Shown: positions 15,249 to 22,357 of the stretch, piece by piece
Position numbering within the stretch: position 1 is the stretch's first letter
How the letters are laid out: every line of letters starts with the position of its first letter
From: Pseudomonadota bacterium
GTDB lineage: Bacteria; Desulfobacterota; Desulfobacteria; Desulfobacterales; Desulfosarcinaceae
Length of the DNA stretch: 23,025 nt
Assembly (NCBI GenBank): GCA_023435265.1
Contig: JAEYRZ010000068.1
Coordinates: forward strand, 1-23,025
Reading direction: 5' to 3'
Notes under the pieces: model-generated
What the model was told of the DNA's origin: nothing
What the model saw: the letters and a program-made list of their open reading frames with translations, nothing else
The model's database searches: none
Made by a program: the position numbers and the translations under genes

Positions 15249-16806
15249 ATTTCTCTTCCTTTGAAGCGCTTTCGCCACCGCAGCGCCAGCGAGGCGGTTG
15301 CCCGGTGGTACATGTTCCCGGCGTATATTCGTCATCGACCGTCAATTGCCTGGGGATGCTGAAGGTGAAGGTGGACCCGACGCCCGGCCGGGATTCGCAG
15401 TGCACCTCCCCTCCATGCCGCCGCACCAGCGTCCGTACGTAGCAAAGGCCCATGCCTTCACCGGGCACGCCGTTCTCTCCCAGCCGCTCGAACATATTGA
15501 AGATCTTTTCGATGGCATCCGCGCGAATACCTCGCCCGTTGTCGCTCACCCGAAAAATGCTTTCGCCCGGGCGGCTCTCCCCGGAGATCCGGATGCGTCC
15601 CGGGCGCTGCGGGTCCAGATAATTCACCGCATTGTTCAAGAGATTGGCAAAAACCTGTTCCAGGGCTTCCCTGTCCGCCGTAAGGTCGGGAAGGTCCGCC
15701 AGGGTGACCTCGATATTACGGGACTTGATCTGATAGGCCAGGAGTTTCAGCGCCTCGGCGACAATGAGCCCGGTGCGCAGGGGTTCCGCAACCATTCTGC
15801 GTCGGCCGCAGCGCGACAGCTTCAGTATGGCTTCGAGAAGCCGGCTCATGCGGGCCGCGGCCGCGTCGAGGTACCCGAGCGCTTCCGGCAGATCGTGTTC
15901 CAGGATGGCGGATATGCCGTTCCTGCCCGCAGGTATGCATTGGTGTCCGGCCGCGTTCAGCTGAGACCGCAGTTCGTCGAGGCCGAATCGGATTTCGCTG
16001 CAGAAGCCTTTGATTCCGATCAGCGGCGCACGCAGATCGTGGGATATGGCATAGCTGTAGTCTTTCAATTCGGCGAGCAGTCGGGCCCTGCGCGTTACCT
16101 CCCGGGAGAGCTGCACCCCGGCGTTTTGCAGCTCGCGATACGCATTTGCCCTGTGCAGGTCGATGCGCCGCAGCGTGATGGAGGCGGCGAGCGTCAACAG
16201 TGCGCCAAGTACGATCATCGCCGCCTGACTGGTTTTGAAGCGTGCCAGATTGGCCGTCATGGCCAGCCGCAGTTGCGCTTCCAGATGATCCACCAGAGAA
16301 ATGAACCGCTTGAATTCACCGCGGTACATTTTGCTTTCGGGACCATCGATCAGCTGATGACGAGGGAGTGTAAGGCGCCGCTCGGCCTCGGCCTTCAAAG
16401 CGTGCAGCTGCGCTTTCAGGATTTCGGCATCTTTTGCTTCCACCGGCATGGCGACATACGGCGGCCATTGAGCAATGCTCGCATTCTGCTCCAGCTGCAC
16501 GCAGAAGTCCTTCACCGAAGCTTCCAGCGGCGCCCAGACAGTTTCTAGGCCCACCACGACGCTTCCGTCCAGGAGCGCCGCCAGCAGTATATCCGTGGTG
16601 ACCGACTCCAACTTGATTTTCATGGCCGCCTGGACGAGGCGTGCATCCACGGTATTGATCCGGCTGCCGGAATAAGATCCATAGGAGATGATCAGCAGGC
16701 AGAGAAATCCCAGCAACGCTGTGATAAAAGGAATTTTCCAGCCGGCCGGCGCACGGCCGTTGCCGTATTCCGCGGGCGAAATGAATTTTTTGCCTGGGAA
16801 TGCCAT
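15241..16806 (-). CDS. Membrane sensor histidine kinase
   Basis: 521 residues. One membrane helix at about 24-44 and a second at about 195-215 enclose a mostly helical periplasmic sensor region of about 150 residues with no recognised domain. The HisKA dimerisation domain carries the phosphorylated His256 in YAISHDLRAPLIGIKGF. The HATPase domain shows the N box (VFANLLNNAVNYL), the G1 box (VSDNGRGI) and the G2 box (GEGMGLCYVRTLV). The ATG at 16806 has only a weak AGAAG site. It overlaps the regulator by 8 nt and follows the NosL-like gene by 70 nt. It probably senses the ligand or metal status relevant to the receptor operon; the signal is unknown. Confidence 0.92.
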   Translation of the reverse strand: MAFPGKKFISPAEYGNGRAPAGWKIPFITALLGFLCLLIISYGSYSGSRINTVDARLVQAAMKIKLESVTTDILLAALLDGSVVVGLETVWAPLEASVKDFCVQLEQNASIAQWPPYVAMPVEAKDAEILKAQLHALKAEAERRLTLPRHQLIDGPESKMYRGEFKRFISLVDHLEAQLRLAMTANLARFKTSQAAMIVLGALLTLAASITLRRIDLHRANAYRELQNAGVQLSREVTRRARLLAELKDYSYAISHDLRAPLIGIKGFCSEIRFGLDELRSQLNAAGHQCIPAGRNGISAILEHDLPEALGYLDAAAARMSRLLEAILKLSRCGRRRMVAEPLRTGLIVAEALKLLAYQIKSRNIEVTLADLPDLTADREALEQVFANLLNNAVNYLDPQRPGRIRISGESRPGESIFRVSDNGRGIRADAIEKIFNMFERLGENGVPGEGMGLCYVRTLVRRHGGEVHCESRPGVGSTFTFSIPRQLTVDDEYTPGTCTTGQPPRWRCGGESASKEEKYG

Positions 16807-16820
16807 GGATGTTCTTCTTT

Positions 16821-16840
16821 GATATCGGGTTCGATATCGG
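16821..16840. repeat. GATATCGG direct repeat upstream of the kinase gene
   Basis: GATATCGG occurs at 16821-16828 and 16833-16840, a 12-nt period, in the 70-nt gap between the NosL-like gene and the kinase. Each unit contains the palindrome GATATC. It could be a binding site giving the kinase its own promoter control; a chance repeat is not excluded. Confidence 0.25.
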
Positions 16841-16876
16841 ACCGCCGCCCGAGCTGCCCTATATTTCCGGGCACGC

Positions 16877-17383
16877 CTACTTTCGCGTGTCCGCGGTATG
16901 GTCTGACTGCAGATCGATCAATCGGCGTTTTTTGCGGATGAGAAGCGTATCGTTCAACATGTCCTCGAACGTCGCCTTCAGGACTTCCCGGAAGGACGCC
17001 TGCCGACCGCCATGCTTCCGAGCGAAGCCGCCCGCCTCCTCAGGGGTCGAAAAGGCCCACTTGGCCCGGGAGGTCATGACGCCCGGCAGATCTCCCCCGA
17101 TGACCCAGCTGGCTTTATCCGCATCGATCTGCTGTCTGGAATTGAACGCTCCGACCGTCACGCGCGCGATGGCCCTGTCGGTGTGCAGGGCCATGGAAAT
17201 GGCGGCGCAGTGAACCGAACAGAATCCTTCTGAACCCCCTTCATATTCAATCACCATCCAGGAATGTTCGTATTTGGACCGATCCATTCCGCAATAAACG
17301 CATGCGGCTTCTTCTGCGCAGGCTGAAGAAACCACCGGACCGCACAGAAGCATGATCCACAGAGCAAGGATGAGTTTTCCCAT
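16877..17383 (-). CDS. NosL-like metal-binding accessory protein
   Basis: About 168 residues. I chose the ATG at 17383 (GGTGGGA upstream) over an in-frame GTG three codons earlier. A signal peptide (LILALWIMLLCGPVVSSACA) exports it; the Cys near the cleavage site might serve as a lipidation site but the lipobox is poor. The mature part opens with CVYCGMDRSKYEHSWM and a second pair FCSVHC, followed by a domain with a SRQQIDADKASWVIGGD stretch, as in NosL, the Cu(I)-binding accessory protein of nitrous oxide reductase. No nos genes are present. It is the first gene of the minus-strand run that includes the two-component system and the receptor operon, suggesting a metal-handling role there; copper specificity is known for NosL but only inferred here. 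Confidence 0.8.
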   Translation of the reverse strand: MGKLILALWIMLLCGPVVSSACAEEAACVYCGMDRSKYEHSWMVIEYEGGSEGFCSVHCAAISMALHTDRAIARVTVGAFNSRQQIDADKASWVIGGDLPGVMTSRAKWAFSTPEEAGGFARKHGGRQASFREVLKATFEDMLNDTLLIRKKRRLIDLQSDHTADTRK

Positions 17384-17860
17384 TTTTCCCACCGTCTTGT
17401 GGCGTATAAAAACCGCTCATCGGGGAATCGGCGGGCAAACGCATTGCGTTGAGATGAATTCTCGGGCTGAGCTTTTATTCCGGGGAGTTTCGGCGCCGAT
17501 GGCGCGTCGCGGTTTACTGTTTTTTTACTGGAGCCGAACCTACCTGACGATGGGTGGAATCCTGTACTTTCAGTCTACGGTTCGTTATTCTTTCGGAGGC
17601 CGCAACACGTACCGGAACGATCCTGTGATTTGAACGATTTCTCCCGCAGGTCCACCGCGGGATGCCGGTTGCGGTGCGGTGCTGCGGAAACCGTGACGCT
17701 TCAACGGTCCCTGCGGGCAGGAAAGCAGACCATGTCCTCACATGCAGCGCACGAAACAGATTCGGCTGTCCAGATCCTAATTTCGCACAAAAGCTGCAAA
17801 AGCCGCTCACGGCGCAGCCCGGGTCCGGCCCCCTCCGTTTCGGCGGTCCGATTCACCGCC
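17384..17860. other. Non-coding region upstream of the NosL-like gene
   Basis: 477 bp between gap and the NosL-like gene. It has no ORF with a credible start or product; one antisense-like 98-residue frame (17514-17810) is Arg-rich and lacks a binding site. A short inverted element AACGC-AAT-GCGTT (minus strand, about 17439-17451) lies some 60 nt before the NosL-like start. I found no recognisable riboswitch core. It presumably holds the promoter for the NosL-like gene and the end of the gap transcript. Confidence 0.45.
17842..17860 (-). terminator. Hairpin directly after gap
   Basis: GGCGGT and ACCGCC form a 6-bp stem with a seven-base loop immediately after the gap stop codon. No T-run follows. 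A second small stem followed by TTTT lies about 30 nt further on the minus strand (17802-17813). Together they may end the transcript. Confidence 0.3.
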
Positions 17861-18859
17861 TTAGAGGCTGCGGGCGATACGCACCGCCTCGCGGACCATC
17901 TGGGCGCTGTAGCCCCATTCGTTGTCGTACCAGCTCATCACCTTGAGCAAGTCGCCGTCGACCACCTGGGTCATGGTCAGATCCAGGACCGAAGCCCGAT
18001 CGTCGCCGATGATGTCCGACGATACGATGGGGTCTTCGCAAACCCCCAGAATGCCTTTGTAGCGCTCGCTGCCGGCCTCTTCGCGGAACAGGGTGTTGAC
18101 CTCTTCCACCGAGGTGGGGCGTTCCGTGATCAGCACGATATCCGCCAGGCTGCCGGCGGCGACCGGCCCGCGGACCGCGACACCGTCGAACTTCCCTTTG
18201 TATTGGGGCAGAACCCGGGTGGTCGCCTTGGCGGCCCCTGTCGAAGTGGGCACGAAGTTGGCGGCGGCGGCCCGGCCCCTGCGCCATTTCTTCTTCGGGC
18301 CGTCCACGATGGACTGGCTCGAGGTATAGGCGTGGATGGTTGTCATGGTGGCTTTGCGCACCCCGATGCGGCGGCCAACCACCTCCACCACCGGCGCGAT
18401 GCAATTGGTGGTGCAGCTGGCGCACGTGATCAGTTCGGGCAGCCCTTCGGGAACGTTGACCCCCGGCACGACGGTGGGCACTTCGCCCGATTTTTCCGGC
18501 GCCGAAAGGATGACGTGCCGCGCACCGGCCTGCAGGTGTTTCTGCAATTGGTCTTTGGTCCGGAAAACTCCGGTGCATTCGAATACAATCTCCACCCCCA
18601 GATCGCGCCAGGGCAGTTTGGCCGGATCCGCTTCACTGGAAAAGCGGTATTCGCGGTCGCCGACTGCCAGGCTTTTGCCTCCGCCGCAGACCGGCCTGTG
18701 ATAGCGGCCGTACACGGAATCGTATCTGAGCAGATAGGCCAGGTTGTCGGCCGGCAGCAGGTCGTTCAACGCCACCAGTTCCAATTCGGGCGCATCCAGG
18801 ATGATTTTCAGGGCCGCCCTGCCGATTCTTCCCAATCCATTAATGGCCACTTTCGCCAT
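17861..18859 (-). CDS. gap: Type I glyceraldehyde-3-phosphate dehydrogenase
   Basis: Oxidises glyceraldehyde 3-phosphate to 1,3-bisphosphoglycerate with NAD(P)+ in glycolysis, or runs in reverse for gluconeogenesis. The 332 residues match the family. The NAD-binding GLGRIGR lies at 8-14, with an Asp-containing ALNDL at the end of the second strand favouring NAD. The catalytic Cys is in CASCTTNCIAP, the catalytic His in TTIHAYTSSQ, and the C-terminal WYDNEWGYSAQMV is conserved. The ATG at 18859 is chosen because GGGAGGTG precedes it by five bases; the longer frame upstream is non-conserved. The segment after the catalytic His (SSQSIVDGPKKKWRRGRAAA) differs from the common TNDQ-x-x-x-D-x-PHKDLRRARAA form, marking a divergent subgroup. 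It is monocistronic as far as can be seen. Confidence 0.96.
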   Translation of the reverse strand: MAKVAINGLGRIGRAALKIILDAPELELVALNDLLPADNLAYLLRYDSVYGRYHRPVCGGGKSLAVGDREYRFSSEADPAKLPWRDLGVEIVFECTGVFRTKDQLQKHLQAGARHVILSAPEKSGEVPTVVPGVNVPEGLPELITCASCTTNCIAPVVEVVGRRIGVRKATMTTIHAYTSSQSIVDGPKKKWRRGRAAAANFVPTSTGAAKATTRVLPQYKGKFDGVAVRGPVAAGSLADIVLITERPTSVEEVNTLFREEAGSERYKGILGVCEDPIVSSDIIGDDRASVLDLTMTQVVDGDLLKVMSWYDNEWGYSAQMVREAVRIARSL

Positions 18860-19189
18860 GATCGCACCTCCCATTTCCGAACGCTCGCGCATGCAGTTTG
18901 ATCGCGGCAGGTTCCTTCCCTTACGCAGCAGGCCTGACCTTCTCCCGCCGGGCAGGAGGAATCCCACCTTCGCTTCGAACGTTCAACATGCGCTGCGGCG
19001 GCCGGGAAACGAAGTAGGCGCAGCCGGTATAATCGCCGGCGCGGAACCCCAATCGGGGATCCGGAAGCGCCCGGCATCGAGCCCTCATCGTGCATCGGGT
19101 CATTGACTCCGGGACGGCGATTATCGATAATGGCTCCTCGGACAAGGGGTCCGAGAACAATCGGCGATGATACTCGAATGGAGGAATGC
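18860..19189. other. Divergent intergenic region, gap / universal stress gene
   Basis: 330 bp of non-coding DNA between divergent genes. It contains the universal stress promoter at 19103-19131 and a near-palindrome TTCGAACGTTCAA (about 18975-18987) on the gap side. No clear sigma-70 promoter was found for gap. Confidence 0.5.
19103..19131 (+). promoter_or_regulatory. Sigma-70-type promoter of the universal stress gene
   Basis: TTGACT (19103-19108) and GATAAT (19126-19131) are separated by exactly 17 nt, close to consensus. The -10 is embedded in a perfect 12-bp palindrome ATTATCGATAAT (19120-19131), so a repressor or nucleoid protein could compete there. The predicted transcript starts about 50 nt before the start codon. 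Confidence 0.6.
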
Positions 19190-19648
19190 ATGTTCCCGGT
19201 GCGTAAAATCGTGGCGCCTACCGATTTCAGCGAAGCCTCGAAATACGGTCTTCGGATTGCAATCGAGGTGGCTGAAAAATTTGAAGCAGAGTTGATACTG
19301 GTCCACGTCAATGTCAAACCCATGATCGCGGGCACCCATTCCAAGGCCGAAGTGCGGACCAAGGTGGATATGTTGATGGCCAGCCTGCAGACGGAGGTGC
19401 GTAAGCAATTGGACAAGCTGACGGAGGAATTGATACCGGATCATCTGCGCTGCGATGTCCGGTTGATCGACGGGCATCCGGCCGAGGAAATCACCCGTCT
19501 GGCCAAAGAGGAAGGTGTGGATATGATCGTGATGTCCACCCACGGCTATTCGGGTTTCAAGCACCTTCTGTCCGGGTCGGTGGCGGAACGGGTGGTGCGT
19601 ACGGCCCACTGTCCCGTCCTGACGGTTCGGCCGCATGAGCAGGAATAG
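19190..19648 (+). CDS. Universal stress protein, UspA family
   Basis: Cytoplasmic stress-response protein of the adenine-nucleotide alpha-hydrolase fold, about 152 residues. The fold starts with FPVRKIVAPTDFSEASKYGL (first strand and helix). ILVHVNV, then VDMIVMSTHGYSG and the GS-x-AE-x-VVRTAHCPVLTVRP ending are typical. The ATP-binding pattern G-x2-G-x9-G(S/T) is present except that the first Gly is Ser (STHG), a common variant, so nucleotide binding is likely. I prefer the ATG at 19190, with GGAGGA just upstream; an ATG four codons earlier is possible. Residues 40-85 hold a longer helical insert than in the shortest Usps (SKAEVRTKVDMLMASLQTEV region). Confidence 0.94.
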   Translation: MFPVRKIVAPTDFSEASKYGLRIAIEVAEKFEAELILVHVNVKPMIAGTHSKAEVRTKVDMLMASLQTEVRKQLDKLTEELIPDHLRCDVRLIDGHPAEEITRLAKEEGVDMIVMSTHGYSGFKHLLSGSVAERVVRTAHCPVLTVRPHEQE

Positions 19649-19703
19649 ACCGGTATACTTATTTTTGAGTACACATCGGCGCACATTCAGTGACGTGAGG
19701 GTT

Positions 19704-19776
19704 TAACCACAGAGGGCACAGAGAGCACAGAGAAAACCCAAAAAGGCCTCTGTGATCTCTGTGCTCTCTGTGGTTA
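19704..19776. repeat. Long imperfect palindrome (ACCACAGAG-type intergenic element)
   Basis: Two 29-bp arms (19704-19732 and 19748-19776) are inverted copies with two mismatches around a 15-nt spacer. Each arm is itself built of a repeated CACAGAG unit. The same style of CACAGAG-rich palindrome is, to my recollection, scattered between genes in several environmental bacterial genomes. No ORF is associated. It could also act as a transcript end for the universal stress gene 55 nt upstream. Confidence 0.85.
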
Positions 19777-19819
19777 TCAATGAACTGATGGCCAATCCGT
19801 TGTTTTGTTATTTATGACA

Positions 19820-19836
19820 CAGTGCCCCAGGCACTG
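19820..19836. repeat. Small perfect hairpin
   Basis: CAGTGCC and GGCACTG form a 7-bp perfect stem with a CCA loop. It lies between the long palindrome and the inverted repeat at 19841-19884, forming a cluster of three hairpins between convergent genes. No T-run follows on either strand. Confidence 0.5.
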
Positions 19837-19840
19837 GAAT

Positions 19841-19884
19841 GGGTGTATTTCCGCCCGGCTCCAGCGACCGGCGGCAAAACACCC
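19841..19884. repeat. Inverted repeat downstream of the cytidylate kinase-like gene
   Basis: Arms 19841-19855 and 19870-19884 pair over 15 bp with two mismatches and a 14-nt loop, ending 7 nt from the stop of the minus-strand kinase-like gene. The right arm is part of the 20-bp sequence repeated at 73-92. It may be a terminator or a dispersed hairpin element. Confidence 0.55.
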
Positions 19885-19889
19885 CGGCC
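19870..19889. repeat. Copy 2 of the 20-bp exact repeat
   Basis: Identical to 73-92 over 20 bp. It starts within the inverted repeat at 19841-19884 and ends next to the kinase-like stop codon. Confidence 0.55.
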
Positions 19890-19890
19890 G

Positions 19891-20703
19891 TCACTTTTTG
19901 ACTTTCCTGTAATGCAGCTCGTTACGGAAGGGGTGGGGATCGAGGGTCCTGTGGATGAGCTCCCTGGCCTGCTGAGCTTCCCGGGCGGAATGAACCACGC
20001 CCCGGACGACGATCTCCCGATCCTTGGGGAAGACTTCCAGGGTCGGGATATAGACCTCGGGATGGGTGAGGATAACCGCCTTCAACCTGGCTGCGAGGGC
20101 GCGGTCCCTGAGTCGCTGCGTCCCTTCTTCCGTTGCGCGGCGGTCCCAGGATTCCAGAATCTCCACCAGATTGCGCGTCACCTGATCGAACGTCTGGATC
20201 TCCGTATTATATATCAGATCGTAGCTCGAGGTCTGCGACAATTTCTTCCCGTAAATGGACTTGATGTAATTTATGCGGCTTTTATCGGATCTTCGAATGT
20301 ACTCTTCGGCGGCCGCCCGGTCTTCGCCTTCCTCCTGCATCCGGCGTTCGATGCGCAGTTCCAGGGGCGCATACAGCCGTACTTTGAGTACCTGGGGGAT
20401 GTCATGGAGCAGAAAAGCGCTGCCGCGCCCCAGGATGACGGCGCGGTTTCCTTTTGCGAATTCGAAAATCGTGGATTCGACCAGGGCGATGAAACCCTGA
20501 TACATGCGATCGTATTTTTCCCACAGCGTAGGCGGCTGCTCGTGCAGTTCCTCGGCCATCCGGCCCCATCTTTCGCCGTACGCCTTCAAGGCGGCAAAGA
20601 TTTTATGCCGGTCCACGAAGTCGTAATGCAGATGATCGGCAACGGCGCGTCCGATTTCGACACAGCCGTTCTGATGTTCCCTGGAAAGTGTTAAAACCGC
20701 CAT
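19891..20703 (-). CDS. Cytidylate kinase-like protein with C-terminal BON-like domain
   Basis: 270 residues. The N-terminal part (about 1-195) resembles the cytidylate kinase-like family: LTLSRE at the start, EIGRAVADHLHYDFVDRHKI, then ILGRGSAFLLHDIPQVLKVRLY and a DKSRINYIKSIYG segment. The phosphate-binding loop that normally reads GSGG-x-x-IG after SR is HQNGCVEIG here, so ATP binding may be weak or altered. Residues about 203-262 (LAARLKAVILTHPEVYIPTL, IVVRGVVHSAREAQQARELI) look like a BON domain, which binds membranes or ligands. The ATG lies 12 nt after the TerC-family stop, so the two are probably co-transcribed. Substrate and role are unknown; canonical CMP kinase activity should not be assumed. 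Confidence 0.82.
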   Translation of the reverse strand: MAVLTLSREHQNGCVEIGRAVADHLHYDFVDRHKIFAALKAYGERWGRMAEELHEQPPTLWEKYDRMYQGFIALVESTIFEFAKGNRAVILGRGSAFLLHDIPQVLKVRLYAPLELRIERRMQEEGEDRAAAEEYIRRSDKSRINYIKSIYGKKLSQTSSYDLIYNTEIQTFDQVTRNLVEILESWDRRATEEGTQRLRDRALAARLKAVILTHPEVYIPTLEVFPKDREIVVRGVVHSAREAQQARELIHRTLDPHPFRNELHYRKVKK

Positions 20704-20715
20704 ACGGGTGCCCTT

Positions 20716-21462
20716 TCATTTTTCATTCCGCGGGTTTTTTTCCGAATTCATCCCCAGCGCCTTTTCCTCCCGGGCTATTTTCATTTTGATCCAGAGCTTG
20801 CCGACGATCAGCACCCCCACGAGGCAGACGATTTCCACGGCGTATTTAAGAGGCTTGGAGGGCTGCAGGGTCTGCACCACGAATGGATCGGTGATCATCA
20901 TTTCACCGCCGACACGGCCCAATACGGCAGAACCGATGTAAATAATCAAGGGAAATTTATCCATCAGCATCGACAGGAGATTACTAGTGAAGACCACGAA
21001 CGGGATGCTGACCGCCAATCCGAAAATCAACAGGAAAAGGTTGCCCTTGGAGGCGCCGGCGACTGCCAGCACATTGTCGGTGGACATGGTCAGGTCGGCG
21101 ATGATGATGATCCAGATGGCCTGCGCCAGCGTCCTGGCCTCTTTCTTGACATCCTCCTCCGGCGCCCCTTCGACGAACAGCTTGACCGCGATCCAGAGGA
21201 TGACGGCGCCGCCGAAAAATTTGATGAAGTTGATCTGAAGGAGCTGGGCGGCGAAAAAGGTCAGCGTCACCCGCAGAAACACGGCCGCGCCGGCACCCCA
21301 GGCGATGCCCTGCGTGCGTTGTTTTCTCGGCAGGGAACGGACGGCCATCGCGATGACGACGGCATTGTCCCCGGCAAGAATCAAATCGATGAGCACGATG
21401 CTCAGCAACCCGGTGACGAATTCCCAATTCAACTCAAACTGCAGAAGCGTGCTGAAATCCAA
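20716..21462 (-). CDS. TerC-family integral membrane protein (YjbE type)
   Basis: 248 residues, seven predicted membrane helices. TerC hallmarks are the acidic membrane motifs LIDLILAGDNAVVIAMAVRSL (about 24-44) and ADLTMSTDNVLAVAG (about 121-135), whose Asp and Asn residues are thought to bind divalent metal. Relatives export Mn2+ or support metal loading of exported proteins; the substrate here is inferred only. The start is TTG at 21462 with GAGGAGG eight bases upstream; no better ATG exists before the first helix. It precedes the kinase-like gene by 12 nt and follows trpF after 172 nt. I looked for a yybP-ykoY manganese riboswitch in that gap and did not find one. Confidence 0.9.
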   Translation of the reverse strand: MDFSTLLQFELNWEFVTGLLSIVLIDLILAGDNAVVIAMAVRSLPRKQRTQGIAWGAGAAVFLRVTLTFFAAQLLQINFIKFFGGAVILWIAVKLFVEGAPEEDVKKEARTLAQAIWIIIIADLTMSTDNVLAVAGASKGNLFLLIFGLAVSIPFVVFTSNLLSMLMDKFPLIIYIGSAVLGRVGGEMMITDPFVVQTLQPSKPLKYAVEIVCLVGVLIVGKLWIKMKIAREEKALGMNSEKNPRNEK

Positions 21463-21634
21463 TGTCGAGACCTCCTCGTTTTCAATATCGGATCGAGAGG
21501 CATTTAGCCTTTATTCCGGCTCAATGAAAGCATTATTTGAATCGGTCCGCTGCCGTAAGGATGTGATCGTACAGGAGGATCCGCCGCTGCGTGGGGTTGC
21601 AACCGATATCCGGACCCTCAACGGGGGACGGCCT

Positions 21635-22357
21635 CTAAACGGACTCGGCGCCGCCGCAGCGGGCGGTCGGTGGGCTGAAAACAGGTTGGATCGCCTTGGG
21701 CGGGTTTCGATAAAGACCGGCGCAGCCGCGTACACCGGCGATGAAGCGGGCCACTTTGTCGAGATCCTTGAGGCCCGGCGCGGATTCCAGGCCGGAGCTG
21801 GCATCCACGGCGTCCGGACGGCAGGCGGCGACCGCCGCGGCGACATTGTCGGGTGTCAGTCCGCCGGCCAGAAGGGTCACATGGCCGCAGGCGAATGCCT
21901 GCGCCGAGCCCCAATCCCACGCCTGGGCATTGCCTCCCGGAAGCGCGCCGCGTCCGCACTCCACAAGAAATGCGGTCGGCGCGTAGCGCGGCGCTTCTCC
22001 AAACCCCGGGCTCTTGCCGCCGAACAATCCCTTGATCACCGTGATGCCGAAGGTCTCCCGCACGCGCAGGATCATTTCCGGGGGCTCGCTGCCGTGGAGC
22101 TGAACCCCTTTCAGCCCGCAGGATTCGATCCGCTCGGCCAGCTGCGGCCACTCCGGATCGACGAAGACGCCGATTGCCGGCACGTGGGCCGGGAGGGCCT
22201 TGACGATGGCGCGCGCCTGGCCGGGCTCCAGGTGGCGCGGACTGGGCGGGTAAAACACCAGGCCGACGGCATCGGCGCCCAGCGCGGCGCAGGCGGCGGC
22301 CTGTCCGGGCGTGGTCAGTCCGCACACTTTAATCTGGGGACAATCCAGTCTATTCAT
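21635..22357 (-). CDS. trpF: Phosphoribosylanthranilate isomerase
   Basis: Third step of tryptophan synthesis: Amadori rearrangement of phosphoribosylanthranilate to CdRP. The 240 residues form a TIM barrel. The start IKVCGLTTP holds the catalytic general base Cys12. GVQLHGSEP, LAGGLTPDNV and VDASSGLESAPGLKD are the substrate and phosphate-binding loops. The residue aligned with the general acid Asp (LLD-S/T in most enzymes) appears to be Glu133 (FLVECGRG), and GGTG-x-x-FDW is GGNAQAWDW. About 25 residues beyond the usual C-terminus form a Pro-rich tail. It overlaps trpC by 8 nt (ATGAATAG), so the two are translationally coupled. Confidence 0.95.
   Translation of the reverse strand: MNRLDCPQIKVCGLTTPGQAAACAALGADAVGLVFYPPSPRHLEPGQARAIVKALPAHVPAIGVFVDPEWPQLAERIESCGLKGVQLHGSEPPEMILRVRETFGITVIKGLFGGKSPGFGEAPRYAPTAFLVECGRGALPGGNAQAWDWGSAQAFACGHVTLLAGGLTPDNVAAAVAACRPDAVDASSGLESAPGLKDLDKVARFIAGVRGCAGLYRNPPKAIQPVFSPPTARCGGAESV

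Noticed and set aside
15298..16548. 416-codon plus-strand frame over the histidine kinase
   Set aside because: Antisense shadow; the kinase H, N and G boxes establish the minus strand.
17514..17810. 98-codon minus-strand ORF between gap and the NosL-like gene
   Set aside because: Arg/Ser-rich, no ribosome binding site and no family resemblance; it looks like chance coding in GC-rich DNA.
21463..21634. yybP-ykoY manganese riboswitch before the TerC-family gene
   Set aside because: No conserved core sequence or matching paired stems were found in this gap.
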